Of a DNA stretch of 64,000 nt, positions 46,110 through 58,599 are shown in pieces. Source of the DNA: Syncephalastrum monosporum B8922. Its lineage: Eukaryota > Mucoromycota > Mucoromycetes > Mucorales > Syncephalastraceae. Location of the stretch: contig JNEN01001014.1 of NCBI GenBank assembly GCA_000697355.1, positions 1-64,000 of the forward strand, read 5' to 3'. Positions within the stretch are counted from its first letter, which is position 1. Each line of letters opens with the position of its first letter. The notes beneath the pieces were generated by a model. The model did not search any database. It saw only the letters and a program-made list of their open reading frames with translations, and was not told the origin of the DNA. The position numbers were made by a program, and so were the translations under genes.

Positions 46110-47602
46110 ATTCCTCCTCAATTTAAAAATATGTATACCAATATTTCGTATATACTATCAGCGTATCACTTGTAACAGCATTCCAGTCACTTGCAACACG
46201 TATGTATCTTATTTTGACTCTTAAGACAGTACAAGACATGACGAGTATCCGGTGTGGATCCATTATAGCGTATTATTGCATCGGCATCATTGCGTGGGCA
46301 AAGTGCAGCCAAAATTTCAATGATATTGTATCAAATGTATCTTGCAAAGGATCCTTGGATAGGAGAAGTATCGTCAATCACAGCTCAGGACGCAATTCAT
46401 TACAGCAATCTGAAGTACTAATGCCCTAGTGGATACTGAGATGCACTGTCCTGAATGGGTAGAAAAATAAACAGATTTTCTTCTCTATGCTGTGCTTGTA
46501 AAATGACGCATAGGTGGCTAAATGCAGCTCTTCATAGGTCATTTTTCCATCATATTATGCTTCCTACATAGTATTTCTCTCAAAAGCTTTTAGGCATATT
46601 TAAGACCTTTATAAGTCGGTACCTCTTTGTATTTAGCAAATTCCCTTTTGGCCCAAAGCTTTCACATGCATACAGCTAGTATTTAGAGAGACGCACAATG
46701 GATGGAAAACAGTAACGTCTGTGTGCTGCTTTCCGCGAGATCAGCGTGTCACTATGTAGTTAGTTGGATATTTTTAGTAAAAGGGCCTACACTGTGACAA
46801 TAATTCGTTATGTTGTAATGTGCATGAGCAGACTCGAGTACCGCTTTCGGGTAAAATATGTAGCCCTGCATGCGGCATACCATGCACGTATGTGTGTACT
46901 ATACACATGATGGCGAGCATGATTTATACACATTAAACATATTAAAGCCATGGGACACGGCTATGATTGTCCATGATGGGTTGGGAAGGTGTTCCACCAT
47001 GTTTCTCCGCTTGTTTTTCTTATTAGAGGGGATGACAGGGTTGTCATTTGTCGGTAAACCGGGCCGTTTCCTTTTTCGGCGACACTGTCTCGTTTGAGCG
47101 GTCTTTATTTCTCACGGTTCTGCAAGTGCAAAAGCGAAAGATCTGTAACAGACCTTCAGTGACGCATTAGAGATTTCATAGGCTTGCAAGGGAATTCAGA
47201 TTATAGAGAGCCAGTTTGATGAATGCTCTTGATCGCTCTGCCATCACGTGCACAAGCTTAAAAGAGAAAGACCAGAAAGTAAGCCGCATGACCTGAAAAA
47301 AAAATAAGGAACTGGTCTTATCGGCACGCGAAATGAAAAAAAAAAAAAAAAAAGAGATAAGCCTGATAGCACACGCCTATACCTTTTACATGACTGATGC
47401 GTCTCTGTCACCTTTTTTTTTCTCCACCGCCTTTGAGAACAAAAACCTTTGATTGGATATCAATGCATGGCTGGCCCAAAAAAATATTTACTTTCCCTCC
47501 GTATCTTTTCTCTCCTTTATTTGTTGATCTTTGCTCCCCGTCTGAGCGCTTTTCCCCGAGTTTCTCCTCTTTTTGCTTGTCTTTTGTTGCTTATTTCCAT
47601 TA
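46110..47602. other. 1.5-kb gene-free stretch
   Basis: AT-rich DNA with A runs at about 47338-47353 and a pyrimidine-rich leader from about 47410 into the permease gene. No coding signal seen. Confidence 0.5.
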
Positions 47603-49593
47603 ATGTCTCACAACGAAAAGCAAGCGGACTGGTCATCGGTCGAGGTGCCGTCACATACATCCGCCAACGACTGTGAGACAGAATCTTCCAACGCTAGCCA
47701 CAGTCCGGGTGGCTGGAGAACACATGGGAACTATTTCCCTCGATACAAACTCAAGCGGGCTGGTAAAGCAAAAAGCAACAACTTTGACCAAACAATGAGT
47801 GTTCATATCAAGTTTCCCAGGTACCGTTTATATCGATGAGCGACCCCAGTGGCACCACTGCATCGCTTATGGTATCCAACATGCCTTGGCCATGTTCAGT
47901 GGCACGATCGTGCTTCGTACGTACCGCCTCGACTTGGATCATCTTGTATATTGACTTGGCACCTTAATAATGCTGTAGCGCTCCAAATGGGTTTCGATAC
48001 CAACAGTACGTATTCCAACTTGTCTTAGCTACAATCTAAGCTTATACGACTGTTTACGTAGGCTCTCTTTTCTTCTCCGGCATCTCCACCATTCTGTTTT
48101 TCATTATCACAGGCGGACGCGTCCCTTCCTACCTCGGCAGCTCAGGCTCTTTTATTAGCGCCGTCGTGGCTGTCACCGGCTACGATCCAGCCACCACCAC
48201 CGATCACATCAACCCCAACGTTCCCGTCGCCCAAGGCGCCCTTATTGTCATGTCACTCATTTATGTCGTTATCTCGGTTGTTGTCATGCTTTTTGGTTAC
48301 AAGTGGGTCGAATTTCTGATGCCACCAAGTAAGAGAGAAACAAAACCGCTACCATGTAGAAACTATGCTCACATACTCTATATCTGACCTCTTTGAAGTC
48401 GTTACAGGCACAATTGTGACCAGTATCGGCGTCCACCTCGGCTATTCCGCCTTCATGCAAGCGACCACGACACCCTTCGATACCTACATGGGCCTTGCTA
48501 CCGCCATTATCACGATGCTCATCTCCGTCTATGCACCCTGGCCAGCCCTGCGTCGCATGCAAGTAGCCTCATCACGCGGTTTATAATACAATTAGCTTCT
48601 GACCGAGTTTTTCTGTACTCATAGATCCATTCTCGTCGGACTGCTCACGGGCTATGTTATTCATATCATATGTGGCGTGTGCGGTGCAGGCTACCCCGTC
48701 GATTTTTCCGAAGTCAAATCCGTCGCGTGGGTTGAAGGACCCACTGTATATGGACCAATTGTGTTTGACAAGAAAGCTATCAGTGCCATTGCTCCACTCG
48801 TCGTCGTGATCTTGGCCGAAAATATGGGGTAAATTTCAACCATACAATCCTAGTACACTTGTAAAAGTTCATCATGCGCATTTTTATTGGTTAGTCATAT
48901 CAAGGCCATTAGCTCCATGACTGATAAGCCCTTGGAAGGCTACCTCGGACGCGCTTATCTCGGAGACGCGCTCGCCACCTTGATGACAGCCTGCGTCGGT
49001 GCTGCTCCTATGACAACCTACGCTGAAAACATTGGTGTTCTTGTACGTCCATGGCGGCCGGGGCCGCGATAAGCTTCTTTTCTTTTTTTCTCACCGATCG
49101 ATTCTTGTATATCCAGTCTGTCACGCGGGTCTTTTCGCCTTTGGTGATACTGGTTGCGGCCATAGTAGCTATCATTTTGGGCCTTATCACGAAATTCGGT
49201 GCCGTCATACGCAGTATACCCAATGGCGTTTTCGGAGGCACCACGCTTGTCCTGTACAGTCTCATTGCGATCACTGGTGTCCGTATCTGGGTGGTTAACC
49301 GTATCAATTTCACAGGTAGCACACCCGTTTTCTTTTTTTGTTGCAATGACGATGTACGCTTATTCCTTTCGTATTACATAGATCCACGCAATATCTATGT
49401 GGGAGGTGTGCCACTCATGCTTGCGGCGGTGATGACCACCACAAGTCTCCAGATCAACGACTTCCAGCTCGACGGGATCGGCTGTGCGACGTTTTCGAGC
49501 ATCATCCTCTATCAAGTCTTGCGCGGTTACGACGGGTTCAAAGAATACTATCAATGGACCAAAGAACAGGTGAAAAAGACCAGGCGGTCTTGA
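47603..49593 (+). CDS. RutG/UraA-type nucleobase permease (NCS2/NAT family)
   Basis: Plasma-membrane uptake of uracil or other pyrimidines/purines, by family. Nine exons: 47603-47762, 47821-47916, 47979-48005, 48062-48328, 48399-48558, 48625-48828, 48895-49042, 49117-49315 and 49382-49593, giving 490 residues. Many hydrophobic segments are present. The diagnostic blocks GYDPATTT-containing loop, AENMGHIKAISSMT, GYLGRAYLGDALAT and TTYAENIGVLSVTRVFS resemble bacterial RutG/UraA more than the fungal UapA type. The N-terminal 50 residues are polar. The intron 48559-48624 works only with a GC donor (AT|GCAAGT). No other pyrimidine genes lie nearby. Bacterial-type origin followed by intron gain is an inference. 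Confidence 0.88.
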
Positions 49594-49798
49594 GACTTTT
49601 TTCTTTCGTTTTTGTTTTTGTTTGTGTATGTGTATGTGTGGGACATGTGTGCAAAATGAAATCAAAACGTCAACGATACTTATTTGTATATGAAAACCCG
49701 TTTGTATATCCTATATACCCCTTTGCTTCTCTCCACCTTATGCTAGCGGCACAGTGTTCTAAGACAATCATGGTCAGTCATCTGGCCTCTAATGCTAA

Positions 49799-51230
49799 TT
49801 ATAATAAAGAAAATGGAATAAATTCACTTACACCGCCTCGGCCGCCACGGAAACCGCCTCCTCGTCCACCACGGTTATAGCCGCCACTGTTGCCACCACG
49901 ACCGCGGTAGCCACCACGGCCACGGAAGTTGCGGTACCTTGGCCGCTCAACGCCAAAGGTCTCCATGTTTTGTTTGCGCTCCTCTTGCATCTTGGCACGG
50001 CGGTCAAAGTTGACAGGCTGTTCCTTGCGCTCTTTGGACTCGCATGAGATGTTATCAAAGAAGCTCTTGCTCTACAAGCATACGAGTTAACCGGGCTATT
50101 CCAGAATCACGCAAGGTGAATCAAAGAATTACACTTGTCACTTGCCTTATCATAGAAAGCCTCGTCATTGGGAGGTGGGATATGGACCTCATCCTCCTCA
50201 TCATCGGCAGCCACGGCCGCGTTCTCCTCGTCACCGGCGCCACCCACCTTGAGGAGTTGGGCCAGCTTCTCTTTCTTGAACTTGGCATTGGCCGATTCAA
50301 AGTCGAACTCAGAGTTCAGGATCTCCTCGTTCAGTTTTGTGTTGGCACCGCTCGTACGGCGCGGACCACGGTTACCATGACGACGAGGGCGATTGCCCTG
50401 GTTGTCATCCTCTTTCTTGTCCTCGACCGCGAGCTCGTTCATCCGGTCTGACAAGGAATCGACATTCTTCTTTGTATCCTTTGGCTCGAGTTCGTCCAGG
50501 GCCGGCATCGCCGCAGGCTTCTGGGGCTTGCTTTCAGCCTTGGCGTCAGCGCCGGTCGGTTGCGTAGCAGGGGGCATAGAGGGCATGTTTGGTTGAGGCA
50601 TCCCAGGCGGCACCATGCCGGGTGTACCCATCGGACCACCCATGGGCATGGGAGGGTACATGGGAGAGCCCCAGTATTGGTGCATTTGCGGATAGGGGGG
50701 CATACCGTACATTGAATTGCCCGCGCCGTAACCAGGCATAGCCGAGTTCTATATACACGTAAGCTTTTCTTTTCTTTCTCTTCTTTCATTGTGTTGTATC
50801 GTTAAAAAAATTACCACGATAGCAGGGTCATTCGGTACGCTTGCAGAAGACTGGGGAGGAGGCTGCCGCGTGGGCGCCTCAAAGACCTGCAGATCCTTGA
50901 TGTCCGATCCACGAAACACAACATACTCAAACACGTTGTTCGAGGGCGGGATCTCGTCCTCAGGCTTGCCGCGGCGACCCTCCGTACCATAAGAACGCAC
51001 TGTGTGGGGAAGGTCAGTCTAATGCAGGGTTACTGTTTGCGCGATCGAACCTTGTCCCAAAGCAACAGTGGATTCTTCCGCATCCAGGCTGTGAAGCACA
51101 CCCACATAGCGAATGTCGCTGTTGCTAATCAGCTAAAAACAACAACAATTAGCAGGACAGAAAAAAGCGGGTTGTTTTATGTTGAAAGACATGCCGAAAT
51201 TTTAGAGCCAATGAAGTTCTGACCACTCAT
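49799..51230 (-). CDS. SCD6: SCD6/LSM14 translation repressor (LSm-FDF-RGG)
   Basis: P-body protein that represses translation through eIF4G and Dhh1. Exons 51195-51230, 51051-51132, 50815-50999, 50146-50748 and 49799-50071 give 392 residues. An LSm domain ([40 protein letters not shown]) is followed by a Pro/Met-rich linker, the FDF motif ([13 protein letters not shown], about 245), the FFD/TFG box ([17 protein letters not shown]) and an RGG-rich tail. Introns 1 and 4 require GC donors (TCG|GCATGT and AAG|GCAAGT). The last codons are uncertain: a strong GTAAGT at 49826 could splice to a short exon ending near 49775 instead. The gene is convergent with the permease. Confidence 0.92.
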
Positions 51231-51779
51231 CGTTCGTGAGAGAAGAAGAAGGGAGGACGTCAGTCCCCAATTTCCGTGGTGTTTCTTTCTTTGGCAGGCC
51301 GCCTGGCTGAACTGAATTAAATTGAATGTTGTTGTCTATGTCATACTGTGGTGCTGTCATCTCGAATTTTCATTTATTTTTTACAACTACACCTTGCCAC
51401 CTTATACTCGGGCATATTTAAACGACATACAAAACAATGCTCTTGTATAACTCACATACTCTGCACTGTAGAATATATATTTTTTTTTCATGATTTGGGC
51501 CTGGGGCTAGTGATGTGCCATAAAACATAATGATAGAGTACCATAAGAAGCCAGGTATCCGTACCATATATGCTGTATTACATCTCGCATCGACGAGGGC
51601 TCTATGTTTCTGCTTTGAGGCAACAGATGAATACGTACTATATGAAAGCGGAACGTTTCTGTGTGCCTGGGTTCGCTTCTGGCCTTCAAGTAGATGGTCA
51701 TAATCTGCTTTTTTTTTTTTTCGCGCGCTCTTTTTTTTGGACGCGTCGCGTATCTAAATTTTCTGTTCTTGTTCCCGTC
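51231..51779. other. Divergent promoter region of SCD6 and MSH2
   Basis: 549 bp between two start codons. T runs occur at 51480-51488 and 51709-51721, and the 60 bp before the MSH2 start contain ACGCGT (51741), the MluI-type element typical of S-phase genes in fungi. No gene is seen. Confidence 0.45.
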
Positions 51780-54700
51780 ATGTCGACACCCAAGGAATCG
51801 CTGCCTGACGTTGGTGAGTCTCTTTGACTAATTCAGAAGCACCCGGAATTCTAAAGCGCCCTGCCGTAGACAAGCCAGAGCAACAGACCTTTGTGCGGTT
51901 TTTCCACTCCTTGGATCAGGTACCGCCCATTCTTCGTTGTAAAAGACACTGAAACTGACAATGACACCGTCAGCCAACCCAAGGCACCATTCGTCTCTTT
52001 GAGCGTGATTCAACTCAAAAACAATACTACACTTTCCACGGCGAAGATGCATTGTTTGCAGCCGAACACGTCTATAAAACCACGACTGTGATCAAATACT
52101 GGGGAGGTAAGTGCACAGACTCGCAGTGCTCTTGGAATTTATCGTAACATCATCGTGGCTTCAGGTGACAATGGTTTGCCAACTGTCAGTGTCTCGAGCG
52201 CAGTCGCCGAAGCATTCCTCCGCGATGCGCTGCTCAACAAACAACTACGCATCGAGATCTGGACACAATCACGCGGTACTTGGCAGCTCTCGCGCAAAGC
52301 TTCGCCAGGCAATCTCCAGGACGTCGAGGACCTCCTGTTCTTGAGTGCCAATCTCACCGCCGCGCCTGTCGTCCTTGCTGCCAAAGTCACCGTCTCAGGC
52401 GAACACAAGACCGTCGGTGTCGCCTTTGCAGACGCGACCACCAAAGAGATCGGCGTGTCCGAATTCATCGATAACGACCTGTACTCCAACTTTGAGGTAT
52501 GGTGTCTATGGGGAAACAAACGCAGGATTGATTCGTTTCTCCATAGTCACTGGCCATTCAACTCGGCGTCAAAGAATGCCTGCTGCCCGCTGATGAAGGC
52601 AGCAAAGACTATGAGCTCACCAAACTCAAATCGGTCCTGGAACGCTGTGGTATTGTCATGACCCACGTCAAGAAAAGCGACTTCTTGGCCAAGGACATTG
52701 AACAAGACTTGAACCGTCTTTTGCAAGGCGAAATGTCTGCCGTTGCGCTTCGTAAGTGACTTTTCTCTAGTTCAGTCATGGTATACTCACCTCATCTATG
52801 TACGCGTGTAGCTGAATTTGAACTCAAGGTTGCCATGTCTTCCACTGCCTGTTTGATCAAATACTTGGATGTAAGTGAAAGAAAAGGGGTTCTGCTTTGC
52901 CATCAGCTCTTACACATCAAGTAGCTTTTGCAAGATGAAACACACTTCAAGCAGTTTACCCTCAAACACCACGATCTATCCCAATACATGCGGCTCGACG
53001 CCTCCGCCCTCGCCGCCTTGAGTTTAATGCCATCGCCTAACGAAGGATCCAACAAAACCATGAGTCTGTTTGGTCTCCTCAACCAATGCAAAACCGCCCA
53101 GGGTAGCCGACTCCTGATCCAATGGCTCAAGCAGCCTCTCCTCAACCTCGATGAGATTCGCAAGTATTTTCCGACGACCTTTCATCCGGTATGCTTATGT
53201 GTTTATATATAGGACACCGCCAAGACCTTGTCGAGATTTTCTTTGAAGATACCGATCTACGACAGTCTCTCCAAGAATCGCATCTCAAGAGCGTTCCAGA
53301 TCTGCACCGTTTGGCCAAGCGTTTCCAGCGTGGCCTTGCTAATCTTCAGGTAAAGGGTTATCGATTGCTTTTGGGTTTTATGACCCTTATGCTGCTCTAG
53401 GATGTGGTACGACTATATCAAGTCGTGATCCGTTTACCCGGTCTCATTGCGTGCCTTGAGGCTCATCGACCTGAAGATGCGACCAAAGGCGGCCTCCTCG
53501 AGGAGACGTTCACATCCCCCTTCAATGTAAGTCTAATGAAGTGCCCCTTTTTTTTTTTACTCTTGACTCACAAGATGGCAGAGATTCATGACGAAGCTCA
53601 CAAAGCTTCAAGAGCTCGTGGAATCGACCATTGACCTTGATGCGGTAGAGCGCCATGAGTTTATCATTAAACCTGAATTCGATGAGGCACTTCAAAGTAA
53701 GTCACAACGCTTTCCTTGTGACTAAGGCACTCCACTTAACGATATACAACTAGACTTGCGCGAAAAGCTCGATGAAACGCGCCAACTTATTGACGAAGAA
53801 CATCAGCGGGTAAGGAAACAGTGGCAGCTTGCTCCCCTGCCCCTGAGACGTAACCACTTTGCTTAGATTGGTGCCAAGTTAAACATGGATACCGAAAAAA
53901 AACTCAAGCTGGAGAAGCATTCCATCTACGGTTACTGTATTCGCGTCAACCGGACGGACGCGAGCAAACTACGAAACAAATCCGAGTTTATTGAATACGG
54001 CACACAAAAGGCGGGTACCTACTACAGCACGGTCAAGATGAAAGACCTCAGCACCGCATCCATCGAATTGATGGAGAGCTACGATAAGCGGCAAAAGAGC
54101 CTGGTCAAGGAGGTCATTAACATTGTCGGTAAGTAACCAGGATTCATCAAAGACCCTGAACGCTCACATGCGCCCCAGTGACATACTGTCCCGTTCTCGA
54201 GCTTTTGGGCAGCACGATCGCCAAAATGGATGTTCTTGTGAGCTTTGCCGAGGTCTCCATTATGGCTCCTCGGCCTTTTGTACGACCCGAGCTCGCCCCT
54301 GCTGGTGCGTATGACACAAAAAAGGAAAAGAAAAGGAGCAAAGGCCGTGAGACTAAAATGAACCCAGGTCAAGGAAATGTGGTTCTGCAAGACGCCCGCC
54401 ACCCGTGCCTTGAAGTCCAGGATGACGTGGCTTTTATACCAAATGATGTCGATATTATCCGTCAGGAATCCGAGTTTCAGATCATCACTGGCCCAAACAT
54501 GGGTGGCAAGTCCACCTACATTCGACAGGTATGGGTGATGGAGACTAGACTTGCCTTTCGTTCGGTTCTCAATCTCTGCTTCAGATTGGCGTCATTGCCC
54601 TAATGGCCCAAGTGGGCTGCTTTGTGCCCTGCACTGAGGCCAAGCTCTGCATCTTCGACTCGATCTTGGCCCGCGTTGGTGCAAGTGACAGCCAACTCAA

Positions 54701-55574
54701 GGGCGTCTCCACTTTCATGGCGGAGATGCTCGAAACTGCCACCATCCTAAAGGTACATGCCGGCCGAAATATCATTTATCTTCGTAACCTAATTCATCTG
54801 TCAGACCGCCACGCGTAATTCGTTGATCATCATCGATGAACTCGGACGAGGAACGAGCACATACGACGGTTTTGGATTGGCATGGGCCATCTCGGAGTAA
54901 GTGTGGCATCCATGGACGAGAAAGATCTTCTATTTACCCCGTTGTATCCAGATATATCGCGACCAACATCAAGGCATTTTGCCTTTTCGCCACCCATTTC
55001 CACGAGCTCACCGCGCTTGGCGAGACGGTGCCGCACGTCCGCAACTTGAACGTGGCGGTTCATATCGAAGAAGGCCAGACCGCCACCCGGGAGATCACGC
55101 TCCTGTACAAGGTCAGCGAAGGTGTCTGCGACCAGAGTTTCGGTATCCATGTCGCCGAAATGGCCGAGTTCCCGCCTACGGTTGTCCGGCTCGCCAAACG
55201 CAAAGCGGCTGAGCTCGAAGATGATACAGGTACGGTGTATATCTTTTCTGGAAAGCGCCAATGCAAAACACTCATATGCAAAACTTGATTAGATCTTGCA
55301 GCAAGTGATGTGTCACACAAGCATGCTAAGACGGATGTCGAGGTAAGAAAAAAATAAATGCGAAGAAAGAAATCTGGAGTTAACGAGCATCGTACAGGCG
55401 GGCACCCGGTTGGTCGAACAAATGGTGCGCGAGCTAGGAAACATCTCACAGACGCATGACGTCGACAGCATGGACCATGACGCGCTTTTAGCGGCCAAGG
55501 AGCGAGTACGTGAAAAATACAAGGATCAAATCCAGGCCAATCCATACCTGCGAGACTTGGTGGCCGGTCTCTAG
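51780..55574 (+). CDS. MSH2: DNA mismatch repair protein Msh2
   Basis: ATPase that forms MutS alpha (with Msh6) and MutS beta (with Msh3). Nineteen exons (first 51780-51813; then 51837, 51974, 52165, 52547, 52812, 52925, 53213, 53401, 53582, 53754, 53867, 54179, 54368, 54585, 54805, 54952, 55293 and 55398 as exon starts) give 942 residues, the normal size. Visible are the mismatch/connector domains, the lever-clamp region ([36 protein letters not shown]), Walker A ([10 protein letters not shown]), the signature [17 protein letters not shown], Walker B ([16 protein letters not shown]) and FATHFHELT. The intron 53160-53212 uses a GC donor (ATTC|GCAAGT); the others are GT-AG. An ACGCGT element precedes the start. 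Confidence 0.96.
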
Positions 55575-57121
55575 TCCAGAGATCACCAAGTTGTGCATCA
55601 AGAATAAAAAGACGAGATGGACCGTACGCGCTGATTGTTTTACTCTTCTTAAAGTCTGCGTTGGGATGATTGGATACACGCTGACATAGTGGGCATATTT
55701 GCCACTTTTCTCGCTCCATCATAAGGTCGAATACAGTCAAAAAGCATATACGATGACCGTATTGTTGTAAATCATGCATAGGGCCTAGTTACTGAGCGCC
55801 ATTTGCACCATGTAACACACATCAAAACAATAATATCTACTATCTCGGATAAACATTCATGTGGCGACAACAATAAACATACACTCATGAGTTTGATGAG
55901 ACTAAGATACACAGTATGGGTGATCTGTCTATGACGGCGTCAAATGCCGCTGCTTTGACATTAGCTATGTGCGATGACAATGGTCACGTCATTCCTTTTC
56001 TGTCTTTGCAGAAAATATGCGACTAGCATGTGAATACTGTACGAAGGCCAATGCATACGTAGAGCTCCAGATCTATGACCACACATAAGGTTAGCTGCTT
56101 ACATCACTCATATATACCAGGAGATTAGCTGTAGTGGCAATTAAAGTATGCGCCACTTGAGGTCATTTAGATAGCGGTGCACATCAGTGGCGTCCGGGGG
56201 TATAGTTTTCGGAAGCATCTCCAGCAGGGCCCATGAAACGTGGCTATTCTCAGACCTGCAGCAGCAGATAAAGCGCCACACACACATAAATAAATCCACT
56301 GTGTCATTATGACAAAGAAAGCTGCATCGACGCAGATCCATTAGGTCTCACATAGAAGGAAGAGGGGGGAGGAGCATGGTGGGCATCATCATATTTGAGA
56401 AGCATTTTATTTACGGATGAGTCTTTTTTTATAGAGAAAAAAGTAAAGATAAAGGCGAACGGGCACTCCTTTGTTCATATCGATATCGGACGAACACGAC
56501 CTGTGAAGCACTTATTTCAGCCAAGTGAGCTGATAAGCGAAAAGAACCAGGGTATCCCGATGATTCCAGATTCGGAAGCATGGCACAAGAATGAATATGC
56601 ACCATGTACATAGGAACTGTCAGGTGGCACAGCCTGTATGTATAAGAGAATGCCGTGTCATTCTATGGCGATAACCATGTATAGCAGTCTATGCAAGATA
56701 AAAAGAGGGGGGTTCCCACTTTACGAGCGAATGAATACCCCCCTCCCGCTTCGTCTTCGTTATCTGTAGAAAGGTTACCCATTTTTGGCGAGAAGCCCCT
56801 GGCCCCTTTTTTTCTCTTTATGCTTTTAACAGGCGTGTATGGTTCATTGCCCCCCTCAATGCAAAGTTTTTGTTATCACACGGGATCGGCAAGAAAAAGC
56901 ATGCGCAGAGATAGACAATGTTTTTGCCATATAAAATAGCCAGCTGTCATGCTTTGTACTGGTAGTATTCTTCTTTCTTCACCTTTTTTCTTCATTTCTT
57001 TTTTGTATTTTTATAGCAGGAAAGAACAATACGAACACCTTCGGGGTGAATTATTGCTTGATTTCTCTTTTTGTATCTCGTGTAACATTAGCCGTTGATC
57101 GCTCTCTCTCTCTCAACCCAT
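55575..57121. other. 1.5-kb gene-free stretch
   Basis: Between the MSH2 stop and the zinc-finger gene. Mostly AT-rich, with C runs near 56738 and 56852 and a (CT)n tract immediately before the zinc-finger ATG. No gene seen. Confidence 0.5.
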
Positions 57122-57691
57122 ATGACAAAAACAACTCGGCAAAAATCCGCAAAAGACCGCGGACGTCCCTATCCATGCCCGCTCTGCAACAAAGCCTTCC
57201 GACGGCTTGAGCACAGGACACGCCATATTCGAACACACACCGGCGAGAAACCCCATACGTGCACTTTTCCCGGCTGCGGGAAGCGCTTCTCGCGATCTGA
57301 CGAACTCACGCGCCACGCTCGCATCCACACGGTGATTTCCGTCTATACACCACCTCCGCTTTTCCTGGATATGGACTGTGCATGTTGTCAACCCTGTTTC
57401 GAATGTATGGATCCACCACTACCGCCACCTTTACCCTTACCCACTGCTTACGGGGAGCGATCTCCCGATACACGATCCATGGCCGACGACGTGAGCAGCT
57501 GTGGAGGAAGCAGCAGCTTATTATGCACGCCCGAGAACTCGCCTGTCATATCCTCTCTTACTACCACGACAGCAGGATGGACTTTGCCTCCTTTACTGCC
57601 GTCGCTCTCCACCAAAGGTCCGAAGACAAACATGTCACCTGGGAGTCATCCAATCAGGTTGCCGTCTATCCGTTCCTTGCTCTGCGAGTGA
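57122..57691 (+). CDS. Mig1/CreA-type C2H2 zinc-finger regulator
   Basis: Single-exon gene for 189 residues. Two C2H2 fingers lie at about 14-70: [20 protein letters not shown], linker [10 protein letters not shown], then [10 protein letters not shown] and [13 protein letters not shown]. The recognition residues (RLEHRTRH and SRSDELTRH) are those of Mig1/CreA, the glucose repressors that bind GC-rich SYGGRG sites. The rest is Pro/Ser-rich without a further domain; the protein is much shorter than ascomycete CreA, as often in early-diverging fungi, where several paralogues exist. A Cys-rich stretch ([10 protein letters not shown]) after the fingers is unusual. The ATG at 57122 follows a CT repeat. 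Confidence 0.85.
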   Translation: MTKTTRQKSAKDRGRPYPCPLCNKAFRRLEHRTRHIRTHTGEKPHTCTFPGCGKRFSRSDELTRHARIHTVISVYTPPPLFLDMDCACCQPCFECMDPPLPPPLPLPTAYGERSPDTRSMADDVSSCGGSSSLLCTPENSPVISSLTTTTAGWTLPPLLPSLSTKGPKTNMSPGSHPIRLPSIRSLLCE

Positions 57692-58599
57692 AAGAAAAAA
57701 ACACACCAGCACAAATCTGAAACCTATGATGCCATCCATCCATCCACCCCGCACGATCCTTTTTTCTTTATTATTTTTTTTTATTTTTCCTCTCTTTTTA
57801 ACTTACCCAACTTGATCTCGTTTCGTAAATCTGCTCCTCTGGACCTTGATCCTTTATTTATGTTTTATACCTTGTAGAAAGCTTTCTTTACTTTATTTTT
57901 CTTCCATCTCTCTTTCATTCTGTACATATATGCCGTTGATTTCTTTTTTTCTTTGTGTATTCTATGCTACTCTTTATGGTTATCGTATCTCTTGCAAATC
58001 AGCAAATCAGTCTATGTAAATAATATACCTCTCTCCATTTAGAATAAATGAACGCGCGCGAATGATTTGTTCTGCACCCAGAATCAGTGGGCATTTCGTG
58101 TGACATTCAGCTCGTCATGTTTCCTTTTAGTTTGCGAGCGGGCCCGCTCCCCGTAGGCTTGGCAACAAATGAAAATCGTGGTAACCATGGTAAACTTAAT
58201 CAGATCTTCAGAGGTGGGACATACTGCGTGTATCGAGCCCAATGTTGAGTGGGAATTATAATGTCAAGAGACAAATGGTTGGGTACAATGCACAAAGATG
58301 TTCTAGTCTGCTTCATTTTTTTTATTTTTATACTTTAGATTGTGTGAGTGCGGGGGAGCGGGGGAGATAGGATTGGAACGAGAGACGAAAGGCAGAAGCT
58401 TCTTTTGGTGAAGATGCCGGGTCGGGGTTCATCTCCACATCGTTGTACCTCTCTCTTTTCGTATTTGTTTCCCACAACTTCCGAGAGCTGTATACTACTA
58501 ATACTCCTGCATTTGTCTCTATTTCCATCATACGATATACTTTCATAGCACACACATATACATCCGTATACATATACATATACATATACATATACACCT
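57692..58599. other. Intergenic with AT-rich DNA and a CATATA microsatellite
   Basis: Long T-rich 3' region of the zinc-finger gene, a T run at about 58315-58330 and a (CATATA)n microsatellite at about 58557-58595 directly before the next ATG. No gene seen. Confidence 0.5.
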
